64,000 nt of DNA from Diplodia intermedia (Eukaryota > Ascomycota > Dothideomycetes > Botryosphaeriales > Botryosphaeriaceae): contig JAKEKT010000075.1 in NCBI GenBank assembly GCA_021495925.1, positions 1 through 64,000 on the forward strand, given 5' to 3'. The notes beneath the pieces are model-generated. The model did not search any database. It saw nothing but the letters and a program-made list of their open reading frames with translations, and had not been told where the DNA came from. Shown one piece after another: positions 44,247 to 55,764 of this stretch. The position numbers and the translations under genes are program-made. Every line of letters begins with the position of its first letter. The stretch's first letter is position 1.

Positions 44247-45096
44247 ATCGCTGCCAATGAAGACTCTCGGACACTGAGATGGTCTGTTTGGACAAAACAA
44301 CTTATTTTAAATCTTCCTCGAAGCGCTCATTTGGCGCCCCGCTCAACTAAGGCAGGCTCTACATACATACACAAGCAGTGTGGCAATGCAGCGCCCCATT
44401 GTTCCGGACTGCCAGTCTTTCAGCCTTCTTCCAGCTGAAATAAGCCTTGTGTGGATGGAGAATCGTCATGGTGTGCTGCTTGTGGTTTGAAGATTCTTTT
44501 TGCTGGCAAGGCTTGCGCTCAAAGGCGTTTGGGGGCGTTTGGGGACGTTATCGCTGTTGCCGCTGCTCATATGGTCGATGGTCAGCACGCCCACGCCTCC
44601 TCCCACGCCTTCTTGTACAGGATCGTGGCGTTTTGAACAGCAAACGATAGCGACACTCCACCCTCCAATACAAACCAGTTCCGGTCAAGCTGACACTTCC
44701 CATTTGCCTACTTCCATAGCCTTGCAAGAGGGTGTTACAGGCAAACCCTCTGAGCCAATAGCAGCAACAGCCGCAGCGCACCACAGACGTGGTCATCCGG
44801 CCCCAGCCCCGCTCGGCCCCCAAAATGGCGTGCATAATTGATTGCGATATGATGCACAGCATCTCCGATCGATCACAGGGCTACCTTTGCGCGGTTGGGG
44901 GCAAGGCAGATTTGGAGCCGCAAACAGAAGAGGATGCATTCAAAAGCGGAGGAGGGCCAATAAAGCTGCCACGGCACGAGCGCACTAACCGCACTACACA
45001 CCGAGCTCTTGCGAAAAGGAAAGTCCAACCAACTCCTATCAAAAACTCGAGTCTGCCTTGCCGAGCGCGTTGCCGTGTTCTGGAACGGTCAGAAGC
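44247..45096. other. Divergent promoter region of the caspase/DUF6594 locus
   Basis: About 850 bp between the caspase-like ATG (minus) and the 99-residue gene ATG (plus), so both promoters must lie here. I see no clear TATA box. The overlapping short open frames have no domain. Confidence 0.55.
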
Positions 45097-45523
45097 ATGT
45101 CTGAACAGGTGAGCAACGCCCAGGGTTCTTCGGATTCCCGCATGTGTTCTCGGACAATGCACTCATACGCGCAATAACCTCAGCTGCCAATACCTCCTCT
45201 GTCTCCGAAGAAGTCGGGCGTGAATCCGAAGGATGATCCCGAGTTGGTAAGTGCTCTCTTCACCTTGCACGCACGGCCTCCGCTGACGAAATCATGAGGC
45301 GAACCCCGCCGCTTACGAAAATGACGAAGAAGTCATCATGTCAGTGTGGCAGGGCGAGGGCGAGGAAAGAGGGAAAATCAGGAAGAAGTTCAAGATACAC
45401 AAGTCGGAGTGGCGTGGAGACAGCAACTCGGGCCAGCGGTTGTACCAACTGTTGGACGACGGTAACATCTACAAAGAAGATGGAAATTCTTGGTTTCCGG
45501 AGAACAGGATTAAGTATCCATGA
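45097..45523 (+). CDS. Small orphan protein, 99 residues
   Basis: Three exons, 45097-45108 (MSEQ), 45184-45246 and 45299-45523, with introns of 75 and 52 bp, exactly 300 nt. The exon phases (all 0) and clean GT-AG borders make this a convincing gene although the last exon alone would look like a stray ORF. The sequence begins MSEQLPIPPLSPKKSG, then an acidic helix (ENDEEVIMSVWQGEGEERG), a basic stretch KIRKKFKIHKSEW, and a C-terminal SGQRLYQLLDDGNIYKEDG. No signal peptide, membrane helix or known domain. It lies between the caspase-like gene and the DUF6594 gene and is only 188 bp upstream of the latter on the same strand, so it may be co-regulated with them. Function unknown. Confidence 0.65.
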
Positions 45524-45711
45524 TGATAGGCTGCCCGACATCCGAGGCTGACGGGCTTGCCGTAACACATGTAACGTAGCGCTTGACCGGCATATCGTAA
45601 AGCGAATTGATAAACCCCGCATTGTCCCCATGCAGAGAGTTCTCGTGTCAAGCCTCTGCTACAATCTAGTGCGTGCTTCTTTTTCGAGTACCCCTTATAC
45701 CATCCGGCGAG

Positions 45712-47019
45712 ATGGATTCTCACCAAGGCAGGTCCGACAGCATTCCGGTTCTGTCTCCGAGCAGCACAGCCTTTTCCGGCGAGGCCATTATCAACATTGG
45801 CGACGACTCCAAAGGAAGAAACCAAGGTGCTTCCGCAAGAAGTAAGCCGTATGAGCGCGAACAAACGCACGAACGCGCGCTAACTCCTACCAGGGCGGTG
45901 GGGGAAAAGGTTCCCATTGAGATTCTGGAAGTCCTCGCCGCCTCGCGTTCGTCGTGTGAGGAATCACGAGACAACCGTGCGAAAGCGTATGTGACTTGAA
46001 TTAAAAGAAAGATCTCCGCCAATTGACTATCGATGCAGTAGAACAATGTCCTAAAGGATATCCTCTCGTGGCTGCTTTCCAGTCAAGCGAACCAGCCTTC
46101 AGCATCTACCGAGGATTCGGCTATCTTCATTCTCGCGTGCTCTTGGATTTGCAATGCGAACTCACGGAGCTGGAGGCAGAATTAGACGAATTCGATGATG
46201 GAGACAATATACCAAGGAATCGAATTCGTCTCCAGTCAAGATCCCAAGATCAGCGTCACGCAAAGAAAACAGCGTCTGAAAGGAGCCGTCGTGATGTTCT
46301 GACAGAAGTCCGAAAGCGGCTCGTAGAGTATGGTACGTCTCCCGCTGTGTTGATGGATGGTTTTATAACCGTAGCTGACTGGGTGGCACAGATGAGCTAT
46401 TGGTCAAGTCTCGGGAGACCTCGTCCTTCCAGCGTCCGTCGGACCGAGACTACAACAGTGTGAGAACATGGTTCAACAATGTGAAGCCTTTGACCGACAA
46501 TGACAGCCGGTCAGTAAAATGCAAAGAAGACGTGCTCACATTGCGCCAAGGCAGAGAATGGGCCGGGTTTGACGGCCTGATCGAATCGTCCTTGAGAAAG
46601 TTCGATTGCAAACTTGTCAGAGTATGCGCAGAAACATTGGCCATTGCTCGATGCAACATACTAATCCCTGACAGGCAATTTTCCAACCTCGTGATCTTGC
46701 TCAGAAAACCAACGATGAGAGCATCTACTACTACTCTGCCAAGCGAGTAGAAACCTTCGTGGCCATGATCATCACCATCATCATCTTCTTTCTTCTCGTC
46801 CTCCCTGTTGTGGCAATGTACAAGTTGACAAGCGTCGGAGATAAAGCATCAACGTTTGATGCTATCGGAGTCCTGGTGGTCTTTACTCTTCTGTTCTCAG
46901 CTGCGATGTCTTTGCTCACCAAGGCCAAACGACACGAATTGTTTGCTGCATCTGCCGCTTACTGCGCGGTGTTGGTCGTGTTCATTTCCAATTTCAGTGG
47001 CTCTGCGAGCGATATTTAG
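45712..47019 (+). CDS. DUF6594-type membrane protein
   Basis: Proposed exons are 45712-45841, 45894-45986, 46039-46332, 46392-46621 and 46675-47019. The total is 1092 nt, 363 residues. The last three exons are firm; the first two are the only combination I found that keeps frame into exon 3, but the N-terminus could differ. The core matches the DUF6594 layout: PKGYPLVAAFQSSEPAFSIY, then RGFGYLHSRVLLDLQCELTELEAELDEFD, then a helical charged region (YDELLVKSRETSSFQRPS). The C-terminal part starts YYYSAKRVETF and has three membrane helices (IITIIIFFLLVLPVVAM, IGVLVVFTLLFSAAMSLL, LFAASAAYCAVLVVFI). DUF6594 proteins are numerous in Pezizomycotina and have no established function. The neighbour facing away is a membrane-anchored caspase-fold protein. 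Confidence 0.78.
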
Positions 47020-47963
47020 CGTCGTCATCGTACGCGGTCTCCTCGTGTCGACACTAAAAATACAAATCATCATGGGGTCCGGAGAACGCCATTGTGTAGT
47101 CCACTGAAACCGGCGTCAGAAAGTCGCTGGGAATAGCCAAAGACGCACTAGAGGTGGCGATCAGACACACAGGTGAACAACATCCGAAGGTGAGACTAAA
47201 AGTATCTGCGCTCAAGTGCTGCACAGTTGTGCTGGACCGGGCAACGACACTTGAGAATGTGCAACTACTTCGTCCTCCAACACTTCCACTCAACGTCTCA
47301 AAGCAAGGCCACACGGGCACCTGCTAGTATCCAGCAGCCTTTACTTTTGGGAGGCGCAGCGAGGCTAAGCTCAGGGTGAGGCGTTGTTTCCCTGAAGGAA
47401 TCCATTGTATCCAAGCCTCATTTGCCTGACCATATTTTGTTGGTGGCGATCGCCTCAAACACGGGAAAGCCAGACATATTCATGCCAGCTCTGGTTACTG
47501 AGCTATCGCTCACCGTCTTGGCCACGCATCGAGCCTTGTCTGCAAGGCATACGTCGGAGAAGCGCTGAGCACGCGCCAACCATTCGTCTCACTGCAGAGC
47601 TCGGCCACGCGCTGATACCTGTTGCCTGGGAGTTTGGCCTCGTGAATGCTGCTTGGTACAGAGAGCATGTTCCCCCAGTCTGCACTCTCTTCCTTACTGG
47701 GCGTCGGATGCTCATAGTTAACGATTAATGGTTTTATTTGGAGTTTTATTTGTCATACTTCATTTTTTTGATCATCGCCTCTATATTCGTATTAGCCTGG
47801 ACAACAACCATCGTTACCGGGGGGCTTCTCACCTTTCCGTGATGCTATGCTGGGGGGGTATATGCGGCGAGCTGGAACTAGAAAAAGACGTTGACGTCTG
47901 TACTTGCGAAGAACGTCTCTACAAACCTGGCTGTGCACTCATGCTGCACTCTGAAAAGAAGAC
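47020..47963. other. Intergenic, no supported gene
   Basis: Convergent 3' flanks of the DUF6594 and SRR1-like genes, about 940 bp and AT-richer than either. Small open frames (for example 47405-47728) show nothing recognisable. Confidence 0.5.
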
Positions 47964-49274
47964 CTACGGCTCCTCGGCGGGCTTTCTCCAATAGATCATC
48001 TGGCCCGCGAGCGCATGCTCGTGGAGCTCGAACTCGGGTAGCGTCACGACCTCCCTACCCTGTGCGAGGAACTCGTCGGCGACCCGGATGCACCTTCGGG
48101 TGCGCTCGTCGACATCTCCGCTGCTCGAATGCGTCAGCCATGACCCCTTTTCACCACCTCCCCCACCCCAATGATCCAGCAAAACTCACCTGTACCGCAC
48201 CTGGCTCCTCGCCAGTTCGAGCGTGGCCAGGACATCGTTCCCGACGTAAATCGCCGGGTCCCGGTCCGCCAGGAAGTCCTCCAGCACGATGAAGCTCGGC
48301 ATGAAGGGCGCGAAGACGAAGCTGTCGGGCTCGATGAACTGCGCCGCGCCCTCCTGCCTGCTGCCATCCGTGCTGCGCAGCCCGTGCACGACCGTGATGC
48401 CCAGCTCCTCGAAGACCTCCACGTCCAACGCGTTGAAGACCGGATCCTCCGCGTACATCTTCACCCGCCCCCCGGCACCGCTCAGCATCCCCACCATGTC
48501 CAAAAAGCACACCAGCTGCCACATGCTCCTCACGCCCGCCGCCACGTTGTCCACGCTCAAGCTCCCCAGCCCGACGCACACCGCGTTCCGTATCACCACC
48601 CTGTTCTTCCTGCCGTCCTTCTTCTCCTCACCACCCTCACCGCCCTCCTCGCCCTCATCATCATCATCCACGCCCGACCCCGACTCCGACCCCGCTCCCG
48701 CGACCCCCGCCCTCCCCAAAACCTCCCCGATCCCCCTCCTGCACGCGCACTCCCCCCACCGCTCCCGGAACTTGCCCAGCCGCTCCAGCAGCCATTCCTT
48801 GCTCGCGCCGGGCATGAGCTTCGCCGGGCCCGCCGGCTCGTGCGCGGCGCGCAGGCTGGCCGGGCTGGCCAGCCCCGAGTATCCACCGCCGCCGCCGGCT
48901 TGCATGCTGCCGCTGCTGCCCTTTTTGTTCTTCTTCTTGTTGTTCTTGCGGAGACGGTGTTGCTGGCTCTTCGTCGTGCTGACGAGGGTCCAGCCGTCGG
49001 CGAGGGGGATGGTGGTGCGTTTGGGCGGGGCGGTGTTGTTGTTGTTGTTGTTGTTCGTTGTGGTGGTGGTGGTGGTGGGGGGTGTGGTGGGTGTGGTTGT
49101 TGTCGTTGTGGAGGGCGTCGTGGTGGCCTTCGGTTTGGTCGGGGCGGTGGACTTGTCGTTGTCGTTTGTGGTTTCGCCGGTAGTGGTGTGGTGGGTGGTG
49201 GTTGTCGTGGTGTTGGTGATGGTCGAGGTATGGTCGTTGCTGTCGACGTCGGTCTTGTGCGGCATCGTAGCCAT
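47964..49274 (-). CDS. SRR1-like domain protein
   Basis: Two exons, 48190-49274 and 47964-48120, with a 69-bp intron (GTGAGT...GAGCAG), give 413 residues. The first about 90 residues are a Thr/Asn low-complexity tract encoded by ACC/AAC microsatellite DNA, then LADGWTLVSTTK and a basic KNNKKKNKKG run. The SRR1-like fold covers about 160-370: RVVIRNAVCVGLGSLS, then QLVCFLDMV, then MYAEDPVFNALDVEVFEELG with ITVVHG, and FVFAPFMPSFIVLEDFL followed by AIYVGND. SRR1-type proteins (plant SRR1, yeast Ber1) are linked to clock/light input and microtubule or stress functions; their biochemistry is unknown. A separate 5' exon is not needed. TATATAT at 49318-49324 lies 44 bp upstream. Confidence 0.82.
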
Positions 49275-50808
49275 GTAAAGGAAGACAAAGCGTGATCCGG
49301 AGGGGAGTGGATCGAAGTATATATGGGTGTTTCGCGTGCGTGGGGTGAAGAGGCGGTGGATGTCTTGGGATTGCTACCTACCCTGCCGGTGCACGCAGGG
49401 AAAGAGAGGGTACGTGCGGCGATCCCCGGCCGAATTCCCTTTTATCTTTTCCTGTTTTTCCTTCTCTCTGTCCCCACGATGGCTCGCCCCACGGGAGAAA
49501 GTGGAGTAGCAATGATAATGAAACGGAAGAAGGCGTACGATGGGGGCCAAGGTATCGTCGTGGGTACTTTGTTGGCCGATATTACATGGGAAAAGCCGAA
49601 AGCGGACTCCCTTCCTTTCCGGTAGAGAAGATGAAAGGCTGGTGCCGTATTTGAGGGAGTCTGGCCAGACGGGGTCCCGGAGCTCGGAGCGGTGTTCGCC
49701 TTCCCCAAGGTGGATCGCGCCAGGGCGGGGATGGCCGACGTGTTGTGCTACAAACGCGTTGGCGCGGAAGTCCAAAGATGGGGAAAAGGGCTGCTGCCTG
49801 TCTCGAAGGGCCAGTGGCTTTGCCTGTTTTGAAACCGCTTTGAATTTCTTTTCCTCCCCGACCAATTGATTTACTTTCCAGGGTCTCGCGGCGTGTTTGA
49901 GGGCGTGCGAGCGGTTTTCTAGCGTTTCTCAGAACTTTTAACTTTTCAGGCCTCCCGCCGCGCCTTTTCCGCCGCAGGTGCGGGGTGGACGGAGAGAAGA
50001 ACAGCGGTGCGGACGCAGAGTCCTTTGTTTCCCCCTTGCTCACGCGACAGGTCACGAACGGACGGGTTGGAAAGGATTTGGGCAGTGAGGATTTTGGAGA
50101 TTGCGGAAAGTGAAGGGCGGCAGCGACGAGGAAGCGCCGAGCACCGTTGCAAGCATGTGCTTTTGGGAGACCGATTTCGTGGCCCATGACGTAGCCCTCC
50201 GCGCTTGCAGTACCCTGACTCGACCACACACCGTCCCACTGGGTCTCGGAACGCGGTTTTGACGCCGCAACCCCTGATGCACATGGCTTCCAACTGCGCA
50301 GTCCCCTCGCCGCTTGGCCCTCGCACAAGGAGTACAGCTCAAGCCAGCAGGATATTGAAACATATCCTAGAGTCTTGAAAGAACGTGAAAGCCACTGGTG
50401 CATGGAAAATGGGTTATGATTGGAGAGCGTAAGCAACGTCCACTATATCAATTAACGAGATGTCGGAAATATCTCTGCGCCGGCCAATATCGAGACCGTT
50501 CCGCGTTAAAACGTCGTATCTTTTGCGCAAAACCAGAACCCTGACGCCCGCCTTCGAGCATATGTACAGTTTGAGCCGGGTATTTTCAAGCGTACCAAAC
50601 ATGGCTGCTTCGTTGCCGAACATGAATAATAGGAAAAGATATCGAAAACGAAGTCGTCGGATGGACCAAATGAGGTATCAAATCTTGCGTCGGACGCCCC
50701 AACCGGCTTTCTCTTTCTTCCACCCACAAGTGCACTAAACAATAAGGGAAGGATAATATGTTCCCGCATTCCTGATAGGTCCGGCCCTAGAATGGTGGAG
50801 AAAGGCAT
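49275..50808. other. 1.5-kb intergenic interval, no supported gene
   Basis: SRR1-like promoter on the left and 3' flank of the copper-protein gene on the right. Opposing open frames at 49.6-50.4 kb have no domain or splice logic. Confidence 0.5.
49318..49324 (-). promoter_or_regulatory. TATA-like element of the SRR1-like gene
   Basis: TATATAT (self-complementary) 44 bp upstream of the ATG at 49274. The short distance implies a very short leader, or that the true TATA lies elsewhere. Confidence 0.35.
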
Positions 50809-51664
50809 TTACAGCATGAAGAACGCGAACAGAAGCGCTCCAGCCGTCGGTAGCGCCGCCGTAAAGGCGTTCATGTGGAGGAACAGAGAGCTCGCGGCGC
50901 TCAGACTCGACGCGGTGAAGACGGTCTCGTAGGTGATGAGGGAATCGGTGCCCGTGGTGTTGACGCAGTTCGTCTCGTTGACCTCGGCGACGTCGTGCGG
51001 CTCCGCAAATGTAATGTCGACGCACTATATTGCTTCGTTCAGAACACATTTCCAAGCGGGATTGGCCATCTACTTACGCTGAACAGGGCGGCGCCGTGCT
51101 GCGCAATCTCAACGACCTGGATCGTCGCGTTGTCGCCCACGTTCACGCTGATGTTCGTGGGCAGCGGCACCTGCAAGAGACAAACGGATCCGGGGTACAT
51201 GTCGTTGGTGGGGCCGTTGATGGAGAACATGGGGATCATGTTATGCGACATGTTGAGGGGCTCGGTGCCCAGGCCCAGGTTGACGAAGAGGAGCGCAGTC
51301 TTGTGTCCGGAGAACCAGCCGGGCTGGAAGCCAACTGCGCCGCCGGTGACGGGCCATTTTGTACGGTTTTGGGCCGTGGGCAGGCCACCACCTGGACAGG
51401 AAGTCAGCGAGAAGTCGACGAAGCATGCGCGCGTGGTGGCGAATACTGACATGGATACATCCACTGCATGCCATAAGGGTACCCGACGGTGCCGTTGTCG
51501 CTGTAGTCGATTCCTATCGAGCCGGAGGGGATGGAGCCGTCTTGATTGGTACCGTTGGTGTGCAGGTTGTTCCCCCTCCAGCCGGGGTAGGTGATGACGA
51601 TGTGGGCGGCCGCGAGACTGCTCCACCACAGCGCCGCAATGGCGATGAGCGGCGTCCGCAGCAT
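50809..51664 (-). CDS. X325/BIM1-like copper protein, GPI-anchored
   Basis: Three exons, 51451-51664, 51078-51391 and 50809-51024, with introns of 59 and 53 bp, give 247 residues. The signal peptide (1-20, ending SSLAAA) leaves His21 as the mature N-terminus (HIVITYPGWRGNN), the copper-brace position shared by LPMOs and the X325/BIM1 family. Family blocks follow: YPYGMQWMYPCGGLP, TKWPVTGGAVGF, and HKTALLFVNLGLG with several NxT/NxS glycosylation sites. Paired Cys (YPCGGLP, GSVCLLQV, CVDITFAEP, NETNCVN) fit disulfides. The C-terminus is a Ser/Ala-rich stretch plus a short hydrophobic end (ALPTAGALLFAFFML) typical of GPI signals. Known members bind Cu(II) at the cell surface and assist copper uptake in Cryptococcus (Bim1); oxidase activity has not been shown for them. 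Confidence 0.88.
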
Positions 51665-52651
51665 GGCGATTACTCGAGGCAAAGAAAGAGGCGGTTTCAG
51701 GCGGGGGCGATCCGCGAGGCGGAATCCAGGAGGCAGGCAGCTGAAGAGGCGGCGGGCAGGAAGGCGGCAGGCAGGCGGGCGGCGTTTAGACTTCGATTTG
51801 AGCTTGCGAAGAAGTAAGAAAGCTGGGCGCCAGCGTCTTAATGGAACCGGCCGGCGCTCACGCGTGTGCAACAAGCTTTGCGCATCGATTTGCAGCGGCC
51901 AGGCCCCGGGCGGCGGCGCCATTGGCAGCGACTGCACGCTGTTCTGCAGCTGTCAGCACGGCGCAGCTGGGCAAAGCGGAGCTCCGGCTGGCGAATAGCC
52001 GCACGCCCTGCATATTGCCGATACAGGGACGGTGGGAGCGGCCGACCAACGAGCGGGACGAAACTGCAAACGCCGTGATGGGCGGGCGGGAGCGCCAAAC
52101 CCGTCGCGGCGTAGCGTGCGGCGAGCACCAGCGCTGCGCCCGCTGATTCGCTGCGTGTGGCCGGGGAAGTGTGATGGTCGCTGCTCTGCTAAGCGCCCGG
52201 CGCTCGGTTGCCCGGCTTGCGTGCGACCCAGGCACCCTCCATATCTCAAGCTCTGCCCTCGCCCTCTGAGCGCCGTGTGATCTTGCGCCTTACCGCGCGC
52301 CTTTGTGCTTCCGCCGTGTCACGGCATTGTGATGTGACCTTGGATCTCCGTGGCCGCATGTACCGCGACACTCAAGCACAAGGCCGCCCCGCAAGCTTCT
52401 GGCCAAGCGCCCCGCCATCCCAGCACTCACCACCCCAAGCTCCGAGAAGCTGCGTCCGCCGACTACGTGTCGCTCTAAGTCCGCGAGCTAGCAGCCGCTT
52501 CTGCCCAATCACGGCCCAATGCAGGCTCGAACAGCTTGGTATTATTTCCCATTTAGGTATCTCAGACTTGACTTCTACTCCAACCGATATCGCCGCCTAA
52601 CATCCAATGCCGTTGCTCAAACCCGTCCAATGCACCAGTCGCCCCCTTTCC
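51665..52651. other. Intergenic, no supported gene
   Basis: Promoter and leader of the copper-protein gene on the left (purine-rich 51.67-51.82 kb) and Nup82 3' flank on the right. No coding or RNA feature is supported. Confidence 0.5.
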
Positions 52652-55416
52652 CTAATATCCCGTCGCGCCCACAGTCAACTTCCTCAACTTCTTGGTAGCC
52701 GCCTCCACCATCGCCGTCTCGCGTTCCAGCAGCTCCATGATCTGCTTCACCTTGGCCTTGCGGAACTCGCTGGGCACCTGGACCCCCGCGTTGGGCTGTT
52801 CCTCCGCCACCGTGTCTTGCAGCTCGCTCGCCTGCTGGAGCAGATCGTCCTTGAGCTCCTTGACCTGCTGCAGCCGCCTCACTGGTGTCGGCTCCGCTTC
52901 GCCCCCGTCGGCCCCGTTGCGCTCCGCCGCCCCGCTGGCATTGATGATGGCCTGCTTCATCTTGTCCACTTCCACGAACCAGGCTCTCTCCTTGTCGCTG
53001 AGCTCCCGGGTGCCGGCCTTGTTGAGCTTGTTGCGCAGCCGCTCCGTCCGTTCGATCAGTTCCTTCTGCTTCGCGCTGACCTTTTCGATTCTGCTGTCCA
53101 GCTTGGCGCTGCCGACCTCTCTATCTCCGCCTTCCTGTGCCTCATCGTCCTCACCTGTGACATCTTCAATTTGGTTCGCGACATCGTTGGCCTTGCGGAT
53201 CTGATCCCTTAGCTCATCCTGGAGGCGCTGGCAACGCGTGTACAGACTAGACGCAGCCTGGCCCAGCTGCTGGGTCTCCTTGACAAGCACGCGGTGAGCC
53301 TTGGTCAGAACGTCTAGCGTGGCAGTTGAGAGGCGGATTTCCTGCTTAAGCATGAACTTGTGGCGTTCAGGAACCATTTCAAGCATCTTGGGTAGCTGTG
53401 ATTGGTAGTCGAACAGCGACTGCGGAGGCTGATAGGCCGGCCATGGCTCCGGGATGTTGAGTCGCCCTGCCTCATAGTCGCCGCCGTAAGGAACCAGCCC
53501 GTAGCCGTCCCCGTAGTAGTCCGACTCAGGCGAGTCGAGCACCACGGAATGTGGCTGAGAGCCTTCAGACGTGAGCAGGAAATATCCCAACTCCGAGTTG
53601 GAGATTGCGATGCAGGCTGATGTGGACTGCAAAAGATCGCCGTGCTGATCCTGACGGTACTGGACGATGCTCTCAAGAAGGCTTCCAGATCCCCTCATGA
53701 TGGCGTCGATCCTCATACCAGCACCTTCTGACGCAGGATTGCTGAGCTCATCTTGCAAAGGTCGGAACCAAGCCGTCAGGCTCACATAATAAACGCCCGT
53801 CTCGGTTGAGATAAATACGGATGAGCCACCCTTGGCGTCCCCAGTGATGATGGGGTTGCAGGACGGCTCTCCATCATCCGACGTCTGAAATTCGATTGTC
53901 TCGAAGTAGACCAGCGGCGGGCAGTCGTAGTTCGGGATGATCGTTGTGGCCTATATTTGATGAGTCAGCAAGAGACGTACCGCTAGTGGACTGCTGAAGT
54001 AATCACCTTTTCTCTTGGAAGCCACTGTCCCTCTACACCGTCAAAGTCAATGAAAACGTGCATCTTTCCCTGACTGGTAACCACGCCAATAACTGTGACG
54101 TTGGGGTTCTCCATGTCAGCAGCAGTATCAACTTGCTCTAGCTCGTCAGGATCGGCCTCTCCCGAGGTAACGACAATGATATCCGTGAGTTCATGATCGA
54201 TGTCAAGGTCCGGGTCAGGAATGAAAGGACCTTGGAGCCTGGGAATAGGTCCAGGAGCGACAGGACGAGAGTAGACCTCAACAACGTCGCCGGTGTTTGG
54301 GTCATCTTCGAGCTCATACCTGATTCCCTCAAACCACTCTGCCTGTTGATCAAGGGTCTGCTGCTCGAAGTCCTCATCTTCGGAAGTCCCCAATGCTTCA
54401 ACACGAGACTGGATGGGCAAGGCCAAGCTACGCAAGTATTGCGGAGCGGAGTGCTGCGTTGCGTATTGCCATTTCTTAGGGAGAAGAGGACAGAGCGCGT
54501 AGATGTCTCCGTTCTTCATGGCGACCCAAAGCGTCAAGGGGCCCCATCCACGCTCTCCCTTCTTCCCGCTCGAGCCAAAGCTAGCAGCAGCGACAGCCAT
54601 CTCAAAGGAGTCCGGGGTGAATCCAGTCTTGTCACCAATTCTGGAAGCCCTAAAATCCTCCATTGAGTCCACACCACTGGCCAGCTTCTTGAGATCGATT
54701 GCTAGTTCAGGCTCGCTGAAAGACACGCGGTTCTCTCTACTGAATTCCCAAAGACGCACATTTGCGTCGGCAGTCACAGTCACGAAGCAACGACCATGCC
54801 TTCCGAGTGGGTGCCATAGCGCGGAGGCCAAAGGAGCCTGATCCAGAACGTGGGATGTGGGTCCGAGTTGGAAGGTCTTGAGCTTGATTGGGCCAGTATC
54901 CTCAGCGGAAAGGTGAGCCGAGTCGGGGAGCAGGGCAATGTGGATGGTATGCGACGTGCAAATGGCCATGTAATCCTCATTGGGCGAGATGGAGAGCTCA
55001 GTAATTCCTCCAGAAACGTTCGTTTTCAAGGTCTGCAAAGCAAATCAGTAACAGCGCGATGTCTGAGCAGCGTGGTGTGGTGTTACCCTGTAGGCTTGGC
55101 CCTCGTCCATGTCTAAAGACGTCTCGCGGTCCCCGCGGGCGCTTCTCCAACTGCGGCCAAAGTCGCGTCTGTCCTTGGGCAGACCGCGCTCCCGCAGATG
55201 CAACAGATTGGCCCAGCGTATCTCATTGCCAACCACCACGAATATCTCATTGCCGCGATGCGCGATGGTTCGCTTGGGTCCAGGCTTCTGTAGTTTGTTC
55301 GTGCCGTTGGTGAACTTGCGCGGAGACTTGGACTTGGAGGACGTCTGATCGAAGACCTCGAAGCCTGGCGCGCCGCGCGAGAGCCACGCGGGGGTATGGC
55401 TGAGGACCCTAGGCAT
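52652..55416 (-). CDS. NUP82: Nucleoporin Nup82
   Basis: Three exons, 55087-55416, 54007-55032 and 52652-53950, with introns of 54 and 56 bp. The total is 2655 nt, 884 residues, in the range for filamentous-fungal Nup82. The N-terminal half is a beta-propeller: starts MPRVLSHTPAWLSRG, then FVVVGNEIRWANLL, GGITELSISPNEDYMAICT, HPLGRHGRCFVTVTADANVRLW and LWVAMKNGDIYALCPLLP, all characteristic of the Nup82/Nup88 family. The C-terminal about 270 residues are coiled coil (LQDELRDQIRKANDVANQI, and ASELQDTVAEEQPNAG), which binds Nup159 and Nsp1. In the cytoplasmic filament of the nuclear pore this complex drives mRNA export through Nup159 and Dbp5. It is head-to-head with Cbp20, sharing about 350 bp. 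Confidence 0.88.
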
Positions 55417-55764
55417 GGCGGCGGCGTGATGGTGTGTCGGGCGGAGGTCAGGAATGCGGCGCGAACGAGGTGGGGTCCAGGTGATGCTTCTGCGACGCGT
55501 CGAACAACGCGGAGCTCGAGCGGTGACTCGTGGGCGATCCCGTGCGGATGGCGATTTCCAATGGACTGCGGTTGTGGACCCAGTGCACGAGACGTGGTCG
55601 GAGGAGCTCCACGAGACGCGCCTGCTGAAAGTTCCAACGATGATGCGCGGCGGCTTTTCTGCGGCTAAACTTTGCGGCGCCTGAGCTTCAAATAAACGCA
55701 AGGAACGCAAGCTTCGAGCTTGCGCCGACACTCTTCGCAACACTCCCGACCGCGCGCCGTCACC
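55417..55764. promoter_or_regulatory. Shared divergent promoter of NUP82 and CBC2
   Basis: Only 348 bp separate the two ATGs, so both promoters, plus leaders, must fit here. GC-rich, with no TATA box seen, which is usual for housekeeping genes. Confidence 0.7.
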
